DNA of 21,333 nt from Pseudomonadota bacterium (GTDB lineage Bacteria > Pseudomonadota > Gammaproteobacteria > Burkholderiales > Burkholderiaceae_C), in NCBI GenBank assembly GCA_023460715.1, contig JAEWPH010000229.1, positions 1 through 21,333 on the forward strand. Direction: 5' to 3'. A program made the translations under genes and the position numbers. Positions 1-6,769 of this stretch are shown piece after piece. Within the stretch, counting starts at the first letter, position 1. Every line of letters starts with the position of its first letter. Below the pieces are notes generated by a model. That model was given only the letters and a program-made list of their open reading frames with translations. It was not told the origin of the DNA and made no database searches.

Positions 1-2
1 AC

Positions 3-224
3 CCCGGCCTGGTCGTGCAGGCCGTGGACACCACCGCCGCCGGCGACACCTTCCTGGGTGCGCTGGCCGTGGCGCTGGCGCGGCGCCACACCCTGGACGA
101 GGCCGTGCGCGAAGGCATCCGCGCGTCCGCCCTGTGCGTGACGCGCCGCGGCGCGCAGCCGTCCATCCCCACCCGCGCCGCCGTGGCGCAAAGCCCCCAA
201 CCCCCCGACTGGACCCCGCTGTGA
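3..224 (+). CDS. rbsK: Ribokinase, C-terminal fragment (PfkB family)
   Basis: This is the 3' end of a sugar kinase; the start lies before the window. The visible 73 residues contain DTTAAGDTF, which matches the PfkB-family signature where the GAGD-type anion hole and the catalytic aspartate sit. The helix that follows (GALAVALARRHTLDEAVREG) and the ending ARRGAQPSIPT-like segment fit ribokinase. Ribokinase phosphorylates D-ribose to ribose-5-phosphate in the cytoplasm. The TGA stop overlaps the GTG start of rbsD by 4 bp (GTGA), so the two are almost certainly one operon. Ribokinase is preferred over another PfkB sugar kinase mainly because of the rbsD neighbour. Confidence 0.85.
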   Translation, partial: PGLVVQAVDTTAAGDTFLGALAVALARRHTLDEAVREGIRASALCVTRRGAQPSIPTRAAVAQSPQPPDWTPL

Positions 225-613
225 AACGCACCGCCCTGCTGCACGCCGAACTCTCCCACGCCATCGCCAGCCTGGGCCATGGCGACATGCTGGTGATCGG
301 CGACGTAGGCCTGCCGATTCCGCCCGGCCCGCGCCGCATCGACCTGGCGCTGACGCCCGGCATCCCCGCCGTGGCCGACGTGCTGCGCACCGTGCTGACC
401 GAGATGCAGGTCGAGCGCGCCGTGATCGCCACCGAGGCCTCCGCCCGCGAACCCGGCGGCGCCCTGCCCGCCTGGTGCGCCCTGCCGGTCGCGCCCACGC
501 AAGTGCCGCACGAGGAATTCAAGCGCCTGACGGCCCAGGCCCGCGTGGCCGTGCGCACCGGCGAATGCACGCCGTACGCCAATGTCATCCTGGTGGCCGG
601 CGTCACCTTCTGA
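221..613 (+). CDS. rbsD: D-ribose pyranase RbsD
   Basis: RbsD interconverts the beta-pyranose and beta-furanose forms of D-ribose, supplying ribokinase with its substrate. The 130-residue product is close to the usual length of about 130-140. Its N-terminus (LGHGDMLVIGDVGLPIP) carries the conserved His20 and Asp28 of the active site, and the C-terminus ends in the typical ECTPYANVILVAGVTF. I chose the GTG at 221 because translation from it gives the full RbsD N-terminus and overlaps the rbsK stop by 4 bp, which implies translational coupling. An upstream in-frame start at 134 would run through rbsK and is not credible. The gene probably closes a ribose-uptake operon lying to the left. Confidence 0.93.
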   Translation: MKRTALLHAELSHAIASLGHGDMLVIGDVGLPIPPGPRRIDLALTPGIPAVADVLRTVLTEMQVERAVIATEASAREPGGALPAWCALPVAPTQVPHEEFKRLTAQARVAVRTGECTPYANVILVAGVTF

Positions 614-614
614 T

Positions 615-709
615 CAAAAAAGTGAGCAGCTAGCGCTTACCCTCATTGGCATTCAGGCACGAAAGTATCTGAATCGGTTGATTGACAAGCGCAAGCAGCT
701 ATCATTTTT
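615..709 (+). repeat. Dispersed inverted repeat, copy A, with 41-bp insertion
   Basis: Just after the rbsD stop, the arms GCGCTT (633-638) and AAGCGC (687-692) flank a 48-nt loop, and the right flank reads AAGCAGCTAT. The same arms and right flank occur at 13376-13394 and 18905-18923, where the loop is only 7 nt. Compared with copy B, copy A carries about 41 extra bases (639-679) with their own inverted repeat ATTCAG (651-656)/CTGAAT (669-674), and TT on both sides of the insertion point. The sequence is AT-richer than its surroundings. Its role is unknown; it could act as a transcript-end or stability element for the rbs operon. Confidence 0.7.
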
Positions 710-789
710 AATATCGACCGGCCGGTGCGCCAGGCCACGCTGTGCTTGCGGCCAGGGCGGCGCCGGGTCAGGTCCGGGTTTTGGAGGGC

Positions 790-820
790 GCCAGCGTGCG
801 CCGCCTGGCGTTACGCTGGC
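790..820 (+). other. Nested hairpin upstream of the MBL-fold gene
   Basis: GCCAGCGT (790-797) pairs perfectly with ACGCTGGC (813-820), and inside it CGCC (799-802) pairs with GGCG (807-810) around a GCCT loop. The element lies 37 bp before the start at 857. It has no U-tract, so a classical terminator is unlikely. It could be a leader structure or part of a dispersed repeat. Confidence 0.45.
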
Positions 821-856
821 CGGCCCGCCGCCCTGCCGAGGCCGCACGCACCCGCC

Positions 857-1801
857 ATGCCCTTGCCGTCCCCCTCCGCTCCATCGCCCCAGCCCCTTCC
901 CCCGGACATCACCGTGCTGGAGCGCGGCTGGCTGTCGGCCAACAACATCGTCTTCACCGGGCCCGAAGCCACCGCCGTCGTGGACACGGGCTACTGCGCC
1001 CACGCCGAGCAGACCGTGGCACTGGTGGACGCCGCGCTGGACGGCCGCCCGCTCGATCTGCTGCTCAACACCCACCTGCACAGCGACCACTGCGGCGGCA
1101 ACGCCGCGCTGCAGGCCGCCTGGCCCGGCGTTCGCACGCTCATCCCGCCCGGCCAGGCCGCGCACGTGGCCGACTGGGACCCGTACGCCCTGAGCTACAC
1201 GCCCACCGGCCAGGACTGCCCGCGCTTTCGCATGGACGGCGTGCTGCAGCCCGGCACCACGCTGCGCCTGGGCACGCGCGACTGGCAGGTGCATGCCGCG
1301 CCGGGACACGACCCGCATTCCATCGTGCTGTTCGAGCCGCGGGCGGCGCTGCTCCTCTCGGCCGATGCGCTGTGGGAGAACGGCTTCGGCGTGGTCTTCC
1401 CGGAACTGGAAGGCGACAGCGCCTTCGGCGACGTGGCCGCCACGCTGGATCTGATCGAAGCGCTGGCGCCGCGCACCGTCATTCCCGGGCACGGCAGCGT
1501 CTTCCACGGCGTGCCGCAGGCCCTGGACACGGCCCGCCGCCGGCTCGACGGCTTCGTGCGCGCGCCGCAGCGGCATGCGCTCTACGCCGCCAAGGTGCTG
1601 CTCAAGTACAAGCTGCTGGAGTGGCAGGACATCGCCACCGCCGACCTGCAGGCCTGGGCCGCCGCCACGCCCTATTTCGGCATGCTGCGCGGGCGGCACT
1701 TTGGCGACCAACCGCTGGCCGATTGGGTGGAGAGCCTGCTGGACGACCTGGTGCGCTCGGGCGCGGCCGCGCGGGACGGCGACAGGATCCGGAACGCCTG
1801 A
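857..1801 (+). CDS. MBL-fold metallo-hydrolase
   Basis: The product (314 residues) has the metallo-beta-lactamase fold. Visible zinc-ligand motifs in order are HLHSDH (HxHxDH), APGHDPHS with the next His, LLSADALW with the bridging Asp, and VIPGHG near the end of the core. A C-terminal helical tail of about 90 residues follows. The family hydrolyses thioesters, lactones, phosphodiesters or beta-lactams; nothing here fixes the substrate, and a housekeeping thioesterase- or glyoxalase II-like role is more likely than antibiotic resistance. I chose ATG 857 because the open frame upstream (from 725) is low-complexity Arg/Ala-rich sequence and covers the hairpin at 790-820. No signal peptide is obvious, so it is probably cytoplasmic. 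It is convergent with the DUF4124 gene. Confidence 0.85.
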   Translation: MPLPSPSAPSPQPLPPDITVLERGWLSANNIVFTGPEATAVVDTGYCAHAEQTVALVDAALDGRPLDLLLNTHLHSDHCGGNAALQAAWPGVRTLIPPGQAAHVADWDPYALSYTPTGQDCPRFRMDGVLQPGTTLRLGTRDWQVHAAPGHDPHSIVLFEPRAALLLSADALWENGFGVVFPELEGDSAFGDVAATLDLIEALAPRTVIPGHGSVFHGVPQALDTARRRLDGFVRAPQRHALYAAKVLLKYKLLEWQDIATADLQAWAAATPYFGMLRGRHFGDQPLADWVESLLDDLVRSGAAARDGDRIRNA

Positions 1802-1864
1802 CCCTCGCTGCTCCGCCCGCAGGGAAGCGGCACCACGCCCAGCCGCTGGCGCATGCCCGCGCCC

Positions 1865-2407
1865 TCAGAACCGGTGCTGCTGGGCGCAGCCCAGCACGTG
1901 GTTCGTGTTGCTGGACATGCACTGGTAGAAGGCGCGCTTGGCACCGGTGGACGATTCGCAGTCGCCCACCGTGATCTGTCCGCGTGTGCTGCGGATCTGC
2001 TGGGCGGTGGCGTCGAACTTCTCGCGCGTCATGTACCCGTCGCGCATGTTTTTCTCGCCGGTCTCCAGCATGGTGTCTAGGCCGTAGGTGGCGTTGCTCA
2101 CCGCCACCGAGCACGACAGCTTGGGCGTACCCGGCTGGGTCTTCAGCAGCCCGCGGGTCATGTCTTCCACCTGGGCCTGCACTTCCTTGGGCAGTTTCTT
2201 GGGGGGCGCTGCGCCACCGCCGCCCGAAGCGCCCGGCCCGAGGTTGTGCAGCCTGGGCTGCTGGGCCGTTTCCAGATCGGGCGGCTGAGAGCCGTACTGC
2301 GTGCGGCCCTGCGCATCCACCCATTTGTAGACCGGCTGCGCCTGCGCGGCGCCCACCAGCAATGCGGCAGCAGCCGTCAGCGCTGCAGCCATCCCTCGTT
2401 CCAGCAT
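1865..2407 (-). CDS. DUF4124 domain-containing secreted protein
   Basis: This 180-residue protein begins with a signal peptide (hydrophobic run AAALTAAAALLVGAAQAQ, likely cleavage after AQA near residue 23). VYKWVDAQGRTQYG follows directly, matching the start of the DUF4124 domain found in many proteobacterial periplasmic proteins. The middle (about 50-70) is a Gly/Pro/Lys-rich linker. The C-terminal half is helical with four cysteines (in LSCSV, GDCES, YQCMS and LGCAQ) that could form two disulfides. I prefer the start at 2407 because a GGAAGA ribosome-binding site sits about 6 nt before it; a second ATG at 2392 is possible. The function is unknown. Confidence 0.8.
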   Translation of the reverse strand: MLERGMAAALTAAAALLVGAAQAQPVYKWVDAQGRTQYGSQPPDLETAQQPRLHNLGPGASGGGGAAPPKKLPKEVQAQVEDMTRGLLKTQPGTPKLSCSVAVSNATYGLDTMLETGEKNMRDGYMTREKFDATAQQIRSTRGQITVGDCESSTGAKRAFYQCMSSNTNHVLGCAQQHRF

Positions 2408-2567
2408 GTGATTCTTCCGATCGCTTGCTTGGCGCAGGCCACCGCGGCCCGCGTCCTCCCACCTGTGCCGGTCCGCAGCGCCCTCCCCAGAGCGCTGCCT
2501 GCCGCATCACGTCGTGCGGCGGCCGGCCAGACGGGCGATCATATCGCCGCGTGCGCGCTACAGGCGT

Positions 2568-4550
2568 TCAGGGCAGGTCCTTGTTGGGCTCGGGCACCGA
2601 TGCATCGCGCGGCCCCACGGTGCCCAGCCGCGCCTTGAGGGACTGCGGCTGCCCCGTCAGGATGGCCGCGTAGCTGGTGGTGTTGGACAGCACCTTCTTC
2701 ACGTAGTCGCGCGTTTCGGAGAAGGGCACGTTCTCGGCCCAGATGGCGGCATCCAGCACCGGTCCGTTGCGCCACACGCGGGGACGGCCCGGGCCGGCGT
2801 TGTAGGCCGCGGCGGCCAGCGGCATGGAGCCGTCAAAGTCGTCCAGCGCGAGCTTCAGGTAGGCCGTGCCGATGGTGATGTTGGTGTCGCGGTCGTTGAT
2901 CTGGTCGGGCGTGAAGGTCGTCAGTCCGATCTTGCGCGCCGTCCAACGTGCCGTGGCCGGCATCACCTGCATGAGGCCGGAGGCACCCACGCCGGAGCGC
3001 GCATCCATGATGAAGCGGCTCTCCTGGCGGATCAGGCCGTAGACGTAGGCCGGGTCCAGCCCGATGGCCTGCGCGCGGGCCACCACCGCGTTGCGGAACG
3101 GCATGGGAAAGCGCTGCGACACATCGGCAAAACCCTTGGTGCGCTCGCTGGTGTTGATGCAGCGGTCCCACACCTCGCGCTGGCAGGCCAGGTCGGCCGC
3201 GGCCAGCAGCTCGCGGTCGGGCATGCCGCCGGGCGTGTGCAGGTTGGTGGTGTAGTTCCACTCGCGCACGCCTTCGCTGCGCAGGCCCAGCTGGATGGCA
3301 TAGAGCCCGCGGACCAGGCCGGGGTTGGCGCGTGCGGCCGCCTTCTCTTCGGGCGTGAGCGGTGCGGGCGCCGCCGGCAGGCCCACGCGCTGGCCCAGTT
3401 CCTCCAGCGCCAACTGTTCGTAGAAGCCGCTGTGGCCGGCGATGCGCTCCAGCAGCTGGCGGATCTCGGCGCGGTCTTCGTCGCCGGGGCGGTTGGCGAG
3501 CAGGGAACGCACCTTCCAGTACGTCCAGGTGCTGTCCTTGCGCGCCTCGGGGCTCATGGCATCGATGGCGCGGCCGGCCACCTTCCACTGGCCGGCGCGC
3601 AGGGCGGCCCGCACCTTCCAGCCGAGCATGTCGTCGGTCAGGTCGGAATCCTTGGTCACGTTGGCGAAGTAGCCGAGCGCATCGCCCGACAGCGCGATGG
3701 CCGACTGCTTGCCGATCACGCCCCACACCCAGTTGCGCTCTTCGGCGCCGAGCTGCACGCCCCACTTGGAATCCAGCAGCTGGGCGGTGGTGGCCAGGTC
3801 GCTCATGGCCATCTTGATGAGCGCCAGCCCGATCAGCTCCTGGCGCACCTTGCCGCCGGCCGTGGCGCGGCTGGCCAGGAACTTGGCGGGCGAGCCCAGC
3901 ACATCGCGCAGCAGGGGCAGCGCCTCGGGCGCGACGATCTCCACCGCGTTCTGCACCACGCGCGAGCGATTGGCCTCAGCGGCCAGGCGGGCCTTGCGCC
4001 ACACGTCGGCGGCCTTGATGCGCTTGCTGGCGTACATCTGGGCGGCGGCATGCGTACAGCCGTCGTCCACCTCGCGCAGCGCATACCAGTTGCGCAGCAC
4101 CTCCTCATCCGCGCCGGCCGGTGCGGCGCCCTTGATCTGGTCCACCGTGAGGGCGTAACAGCGCACCTCGCGGTCGTCGGACATGCGGTACTGCGGGTGC
4201 AACTCGGCGAACTGCGCCCAGTCGCGGCGCTGGCCCACCAGCAGCAACCAGTCGTTGCGCAGCCGGTCCTCCTGGTAGGTGCCGGCGTAGCGCTGCAGGA
4301 AGGCGCTGACCTCGCCGGGCGAGGCCTCGTTCAGCCGGGCCTTCAGCTCCCAGTAGGCAGCCCAGGGCTCCAGGGCATGGCCCCGGGCAGCCGGCAGCAG
4401 CGCGGCCAGCGCGGCCTTGTCGCCCTTGCGGAAGGCTTTCTGCATTTCCAGCACGGCGTCGTCGCCGCGGTTTTGCGCCAGGGCAAGGGGCGAAACAGCC
4501 GTCAGCAATGCGCCGGCCACGAGCGGTGTCAGAATCTTGAGCAATTGCAT
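2568..4550 (-). CDS. slt: Soluble lytic murein transglycosylase (Slt70-like)
   Basis: This periplasmic enzyme cleaves the MurNAc-GlcNAc bond of peptidoglycan, forming 1,6-anhydromuropeptides. It has 660 residues, near the usual 600-680. A signal peptide (residues 1-26, ending ALAQ) precedes a long alpha-helical superhelix (about 30-480) and a C-terminal SLT domain (about 490-620). The domain carries the catalytic glutamate E510 in YGLIRQESRF, the GASGLMQVMPATA motif (522-534) and AAYNAGPGRPRVW (581-593). It is divergent from the cyclo-ligase gene with 14 bp between start codons. I see no ribosome-binding site ahead of the ATG, but a good -10 box lies 6 nt upstream, so a leaderless transcript is possible. 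Confidence 0.93.
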   Translation of the reverse strand: MQLLKILTPLVAGALLTAVSPLALAQNRGDDAVLEMQKAFRKGDKAALAALLPAARGHALEPWAAYWELKARLNEASPGEVSAFLQRYAGTYQEDRLRNDWLLLVGQRRDWAQFAELHPQYRMSDDREVRCYALTVDQIKGAAPAGADEEVLRNWYALREVDDGCTHAAAQMYASKRIKAADVWRKARLAAEANRSRVVQNAVEIVAPEALPLLRDVLGSPAKFLASRATAGGKVRQELIGLALIKMAMSDLATTAQLLDSKWGVQLGAEERNWVWGVIGKQSAIALSGDALGYFANVTKDSDLTDDMLGWKVRAALRAGQWKVAGRAIDAMSPEARKDSTWTYWKVRSLLANRPGDEDRAEIRQLLERIAGHSGFYEQLALEELGQRVGLPAAPAPLTPEEKAAARANPGLVRGLYAIQLGLRSEGVREWNYTTNLHTPGGMPDRELLAAADLACQREVWDRCINTSERTKGFADVSQRFPMPFRNAVVARAQAIGLDPAYVYGLIRQESRFIMDARSGVGASGLMQVMPATARWTARKIGLTTFTPDQINDRDTNITIGTAYLKLALDDFDGSMPLAAAAYNAGPGRPRVWRNGPVLDAAIWAENVPFSETRDYVKKVLSNTTSYAAILTGQPQSLKARLGTVGPRDASVPEPNKDLP

Positions 4551-4556
4551 TGGGGA

Positions 4557-4562
4557 ATTATG
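4557..4562 (-). promoter_or_regulatory. Candidate -10 box of slt (leaderless?)
   Basis: On the minus strand the hexamer CATAAT matches the sigma-70 -10 consensus at 5 of 6 positions. It ends 6 nt before the slt ATG, so initiation at the usual distance would fall on or next to the start codon. No convincing -35 is visible, and the box lies within the 14-bp gap between the divergent starts. Confidence 0.35.
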
Positions 4563-4564
4563 TG

Positions 4565-5137
4565 ATGGACAAAGCAGCCCTGCGCCGCGAACTGGTAGAA
4601 CAACGCCTCAATTTGGCAGACCGCCTACAGCGCGCAGACCAGCTGCAGCGCGTCATGCGCATCTGGCTGGTGGACCGCCCCGACACCATCATCGGCGCCT
4701 ACTGGCCCATCAAGGGCGAGTTCGACCCTCTGCCTGCCCTGCACCGCTGGAAGGAAGACGGCGAGCTGCTGGACGAGCCGCTGCGCCGGCGCATCGGCCT
4801 GCCGGTGGTCGACAAGGTGCACAAGACGCTGACCTTCCACGCCTGGTACCCCGGCTGCCCGATGGAGGAAGACGCCTACGGCATCCCCAAGCCCAAGGAC
4901 ACCGAGCTGATCGTGCCGACCCTGCTCTTCGTGCCCTGCGTGGGCTACGGCCCCGGTGGCTACCGGCTGGGCTACGGCGGCGGCTTCTACGACCGCACAC
5001 TCGCCACCTTGCAGCCGCGGCCCACCACGGTGGGGCTGGGCTTCACGCATGGCTATCTGGACGAGTTCGAGCCCGAGCCGCATGACCTGCCGCTGGACGC
5101 CATCCTGAACGACAACGGGGTGGTCTGGCCTGTATAA
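4565..5137 (+). CDS. 5-formyltetrahydrofolate cyclo-ligase
   Basis: This enzyme uses ATP to convert 5-formyltetrahydrofolate to 5,10-methenyltetrahydrofolate in one-carbon metabolism. The 190-residue product has the family's features: an N-terminal basic helix (MDKAALRRELVEQR), IGAYWPIKGEFD (43-54) and the phosphate-binding loop GYRLGYGGGFYDR (132-144), ending in PLDAILNDNGVVWP. I chose ATG 4565 because GGGGAA (4552-4557) precedes it at a good distance; a TTG five codons upstream (4550) is possible but unlikely. In Proteobacteria this gene is often near ssrS (6S RNA) and zapA; here its neighbour is slt and I see no 6S-like RNA. Gene names ygfA and fau are both used for this family. Confidence 0.93.
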   Translation: MDKAALRRELVEQRLNLADRLQRADQLQRVMRIWLVDRPDTIIGAYWPIKGEFDPLPALHRWKEDGELLDEPLRRRIGLPVVDKVHKTLTFHAWYPGCPMEEDAYGIPKPKDTELIVPTLLFVPCVGYGPGGYRLGYGGGFYDRTLATLQPRPTTVGLGFTHGYLDEFEPEPHDLPLDAILNDNGVVWPV

Positions 5138-5473
5138 GACCATCCCCCTGAGCGGCTGCGCCGCTCCGTGCAGCCGCCAGAGGCGGCAGCCCTTCGCGCA
5201 CGTCCAAGCCTGCGCGAGCAGGCTTGGAGCCGCGGCGCTCAGCCCCCTCTTTCACGCTCACGCGTGGGAAGGGGAACGACGCCGGTGGCCGGGCAAAGCC
5301 CGTTCCACGGCGTCTGCTGGCATGGCCTGCTCCGCGGCCCTCTGAGGGTTGGAGTGCAGGGGGCAGCGAGCGATGCGCCCCGTGCATCAAACCGGGGCAT
5401 GCAACGCAACACTGGCGCAGCGTGGGCTGGCTAGACTTTCGGATCCCTTCATCCCTGTCCGGCAAGGCCTCCC
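5138..5473. repeat. Gene-free, hairpin-rich intergenic region (336 bp)
   Basis: No credible gene lies here. Starting 7 nt after the cyclo-ligase stop, the region holds CCCCCTGAG (5144-5152) followed by a row of inverted repeats. These are GAGCGGC/GCCGCTC (5150-5156/5160-5166), GCCGCC/GGCGGC (5173-5178/5182-5187), an 11-bp perfect stem with a GCGA tetraloop (5203-5213/5218-5228), and an interrupted palindrome with outer arms GACGCCG/CGGCGTC (5278-5284/5308-5314) and inner CGGGC AAA GCCCG. The composition and motif style resemble long intergenic repeats that I associate with Comamonadaceae genomes, which I cannot verify here. The first hairpins may end transcription of the cyclo-ligase gene. 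A TAGACT box at 5432-5437 could be a -10 for the next gene. Confidence 0.6.
5203..5228. other. Perfect 11-bp hairpin with GCGA tetraloop
   Basis: TCCAAGCCTGC (5203-5213) is the exact reverse complement of GCAGGCTTGGA (5218-5228), leaving the GNRA-type loop GCGA. This would be a very stable RNA hairpin. There is no U-tract after it. It lies within the hairpin-rich intergenic region after the cyclo-ligase gene. Confidence 0.65.
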
Positions 5474-6160
5474 ATGCTCCAGCTCTACATCGGCAACAAG
5501 AACTACTCCTCCTGGTCCATGCGGCCGTGGGTGCTGCTGCGGCAGGCCGGCATTCCTTTCGAGGAGGTCGTCCTGCGCTTCGACAGCTTCGACGCGGGCT
5601 CGCAATTCAAGCAGCAGATCGGCGCCGTCACGCCCACCGGCAAGGTGCCGGTGCTGGTGGACGACCGCTTCGCCGTGTGGGACACGCTGGCCATCGCCGA
5701 GTACGTGGCCGAGCGCCACCCCGACAAGCAGCTGTGGCCGGCCGACGTGCAGGCCCGCGCCCGGGCCCGCAGCGTGGTGGCCGAGATGCACAGCGGCTTC
5801 GGCAGCCTGCGCAGCGCCTGCCCGATGAACATCGAGGCCCATCTGCCCGAAGTGGGCGCGCTGATCTGGCGCGACAACGCCGGCGTGCGCGCCGACGTGC
5901 AGCGCCTGGCGGCCATGTGGACCGAGCTGCTGGCCGCCTACGGCGGGCCCATGCTCTTTGGCCAATTCACCATTGCCGACGCCTTCTTCGTCCCGGTCTG
6001 CATGCGCCTGACCACCTACGCGCTGCCGCTGCCGCCCGCCATCGCCGACTACGTGCAGCGCGTGCGCGCCCTGCCGGGCGTGAAGGACTGGATCGACGGC
6101 GCGCTGGCCGAGAAGGATTTCCGGGACTTCGAGGAACCTTACCGGCTGCGCCATCCTTGA
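5474..6160 (+). CDS. Glutathione S-transferase family protein
   Basis: This 228-residue protein has the GST layout: an N-terminal thioredoxin-like domain (about 1-80) and an all-helical C-terminal domain (about 90-215). The N-terminus (LYIGNKNYSSWSMRPWVLLRQ) places Tyr/Ser residues near the glutathione-activating position. TPTGKVPVLVDD contains the cis-proline of the G-site, and WDTLAIAEYVAERHP carries the gamma-glutamyl-contacting acidic/Ser region. The C-terminal FGQFTIADAFFVPVCMRL holds the conserved N-capping motif. Such GSTs conjugate or reduce electrophiles using glutathione in the cytoplasm; the substrate is unknown. It appears monocistronic. The ATG follows a weak GGCAAGG site. Confidence 0.9.
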   Translation: MLQLYIGNKNYSSWSMRPWVLLRQAGIPFEEVVLRFDSFDAGSQFKQQIGAVTPTGKVPVLVDDRFAVWDTLAIAEYVAERHPDKQLWPADVQARARARSVVAEMHSGFGSLRSACPMNIEAHLPEVGALIWRDNAGVRADVQRLAAMWTELLAAYGGPMLFGQFTIADAFFVPVCMRLTTYALPLPPAIADYVQRVRALPGVKDWIDGALAEKDFRDFEEPYRLRHP

Positions 6161-6245
6161 AGACTGACCACAATCATGATTAGCACGATCTACGTGGTGC
6201 CTTGAAGACCGGTAATCCAGCGTGCACGAGCACTGCGGAGCGCCG

Positions 6246-6280
6246 AGGCCTCAGCGCTTGAGCCCCGAGAACGGCTACAA
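6246..6280 (+). repeat. Possible degenerate half-copy of the GCGCTT repeat
   Basis: AGGCCTCAGCGCTTGA here is nearly the left half of copy B (AGGCCTCCAGCGCTTGA), and GCTAC follows at 6274-6278, but the AAGCGC arm is missing. It lies in the 139-bp gap between the GST gene and the low-GC orphan gene, in which I see no gene. The only other structure I see there is the 10-bp palindrome AATCATGATT (6172-6181). Confidence 0.3.
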
Positions 6281-6299
6281 AACAGCCAATGAGCGGTCA

Positions 6300-6728
6300 C
6301 TACTGTTCTGGGGGAGTGCCCGATGCCCATAGGCCGAACACAAATGCCGAATCCTTGTCCTTGGGCGTGATCTGCAGATCCTTGCGCATTTCGTATAACA
6401 GCGCCGATAAAAGCCTGTCGTGGGTAGCTCTGTCAGCGCTGCTACCGGTCTTGATCGCCTGTTGAAAATCTTGCAGCGCCTTAATGATGACCTGCGGAGC
6501 CACTAGATTCAACTTATTGCATGCTCTGGCAAAAGCTCGCTGGCCGTCGGAGGTCGATTCGCCTGAAATGACGCCGCTCAGTGTGAGTACGAATTCTTTG
6601 TAGTGCTCAAGTTTCTCTTTTCTTAACTCAGCTTCCCGCTCCCGCTTCTTGGTGAACCAGTAGGTAACGCCTGCCAAAATGACCGCGCCGGAAGCTGCGA
6701 TCAGTGGCCCAAACACTTCAACAGCCAT
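6300..6728 (-). CDS. Hypothetical membrane-anchored protein, low-GC orphan
   Basis: I do not recognise this 142-residue protein. It opens with one membrane segment (about residues 5-25, VFGPLIAASGAVILAGVTYWF) with almost no leader, followed by a highly charged stretch (KKREREAELRKEKLEHYKEF) that looks like a cytoplasmic coiled coil. A helical domain of about 95 residues then contains KALQDFQQAI and LLYEMRKDL. The start at 6728 is well supported: GGAGG lies 6-8 nt before the ATG. An open frame continues upstream to 6980 but overlaps the neighbouring gene and loses coding character. Base composition is near 50% GC in the lines I counted, against much higher values around it, suggesting horizontal origin. 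Small one-TM proteins of this shape occur in genomic islands, but no function can be assigned. Confidence 0.7.
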   Translation of the reverse strand: MAVEVFGPLIAASGAVILAGVTYWFTKKREREAELRKEKLEHYKEFVLTLSGVISGESTSDGQRAFARACNKLNLVAPQVIIKALQDFQQAIKTGSSADRATHDRLLSALLYEMRKDLQITPKDKDSAFVFGLWASGTPPEQ

Positions 6729-6769
6729 ACCACCCTCCGATTTTTTTGATGCGTAATGCTGGACCGAGC

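Noticed and set aside
653..1711. Minus-strand open frame of 352 residues
   Set aside because: It is antisense to the MBL-fold gene, whose zinc motifs are complete; the shadow frame also runs through the copy A repeat.
857..1801. Reading the MBL-fold gene as a beta-lactamase resistance gene
   Set aside because: The HxHxDH motif is shared by a huge superfamily; there is no signal peptide, no mobile context and no class-specific motif.
2514..4565. Plus-strand open frame of 683 residues
   Set aside because: It lies antisense to the complete slt gene, and its translation is His/Ala/Gly-rich without any domain. It is a GC-driven shadow frame.
6172..6181. 10-bp palindrome AATCATGATT after the GST gene as an operator or attachment site
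   Set aside because: It is short, AT-rich, lies downstream of a gene end and has no partner copy flanking the low-GC gene, so no site-specific insertion can be argued from it.
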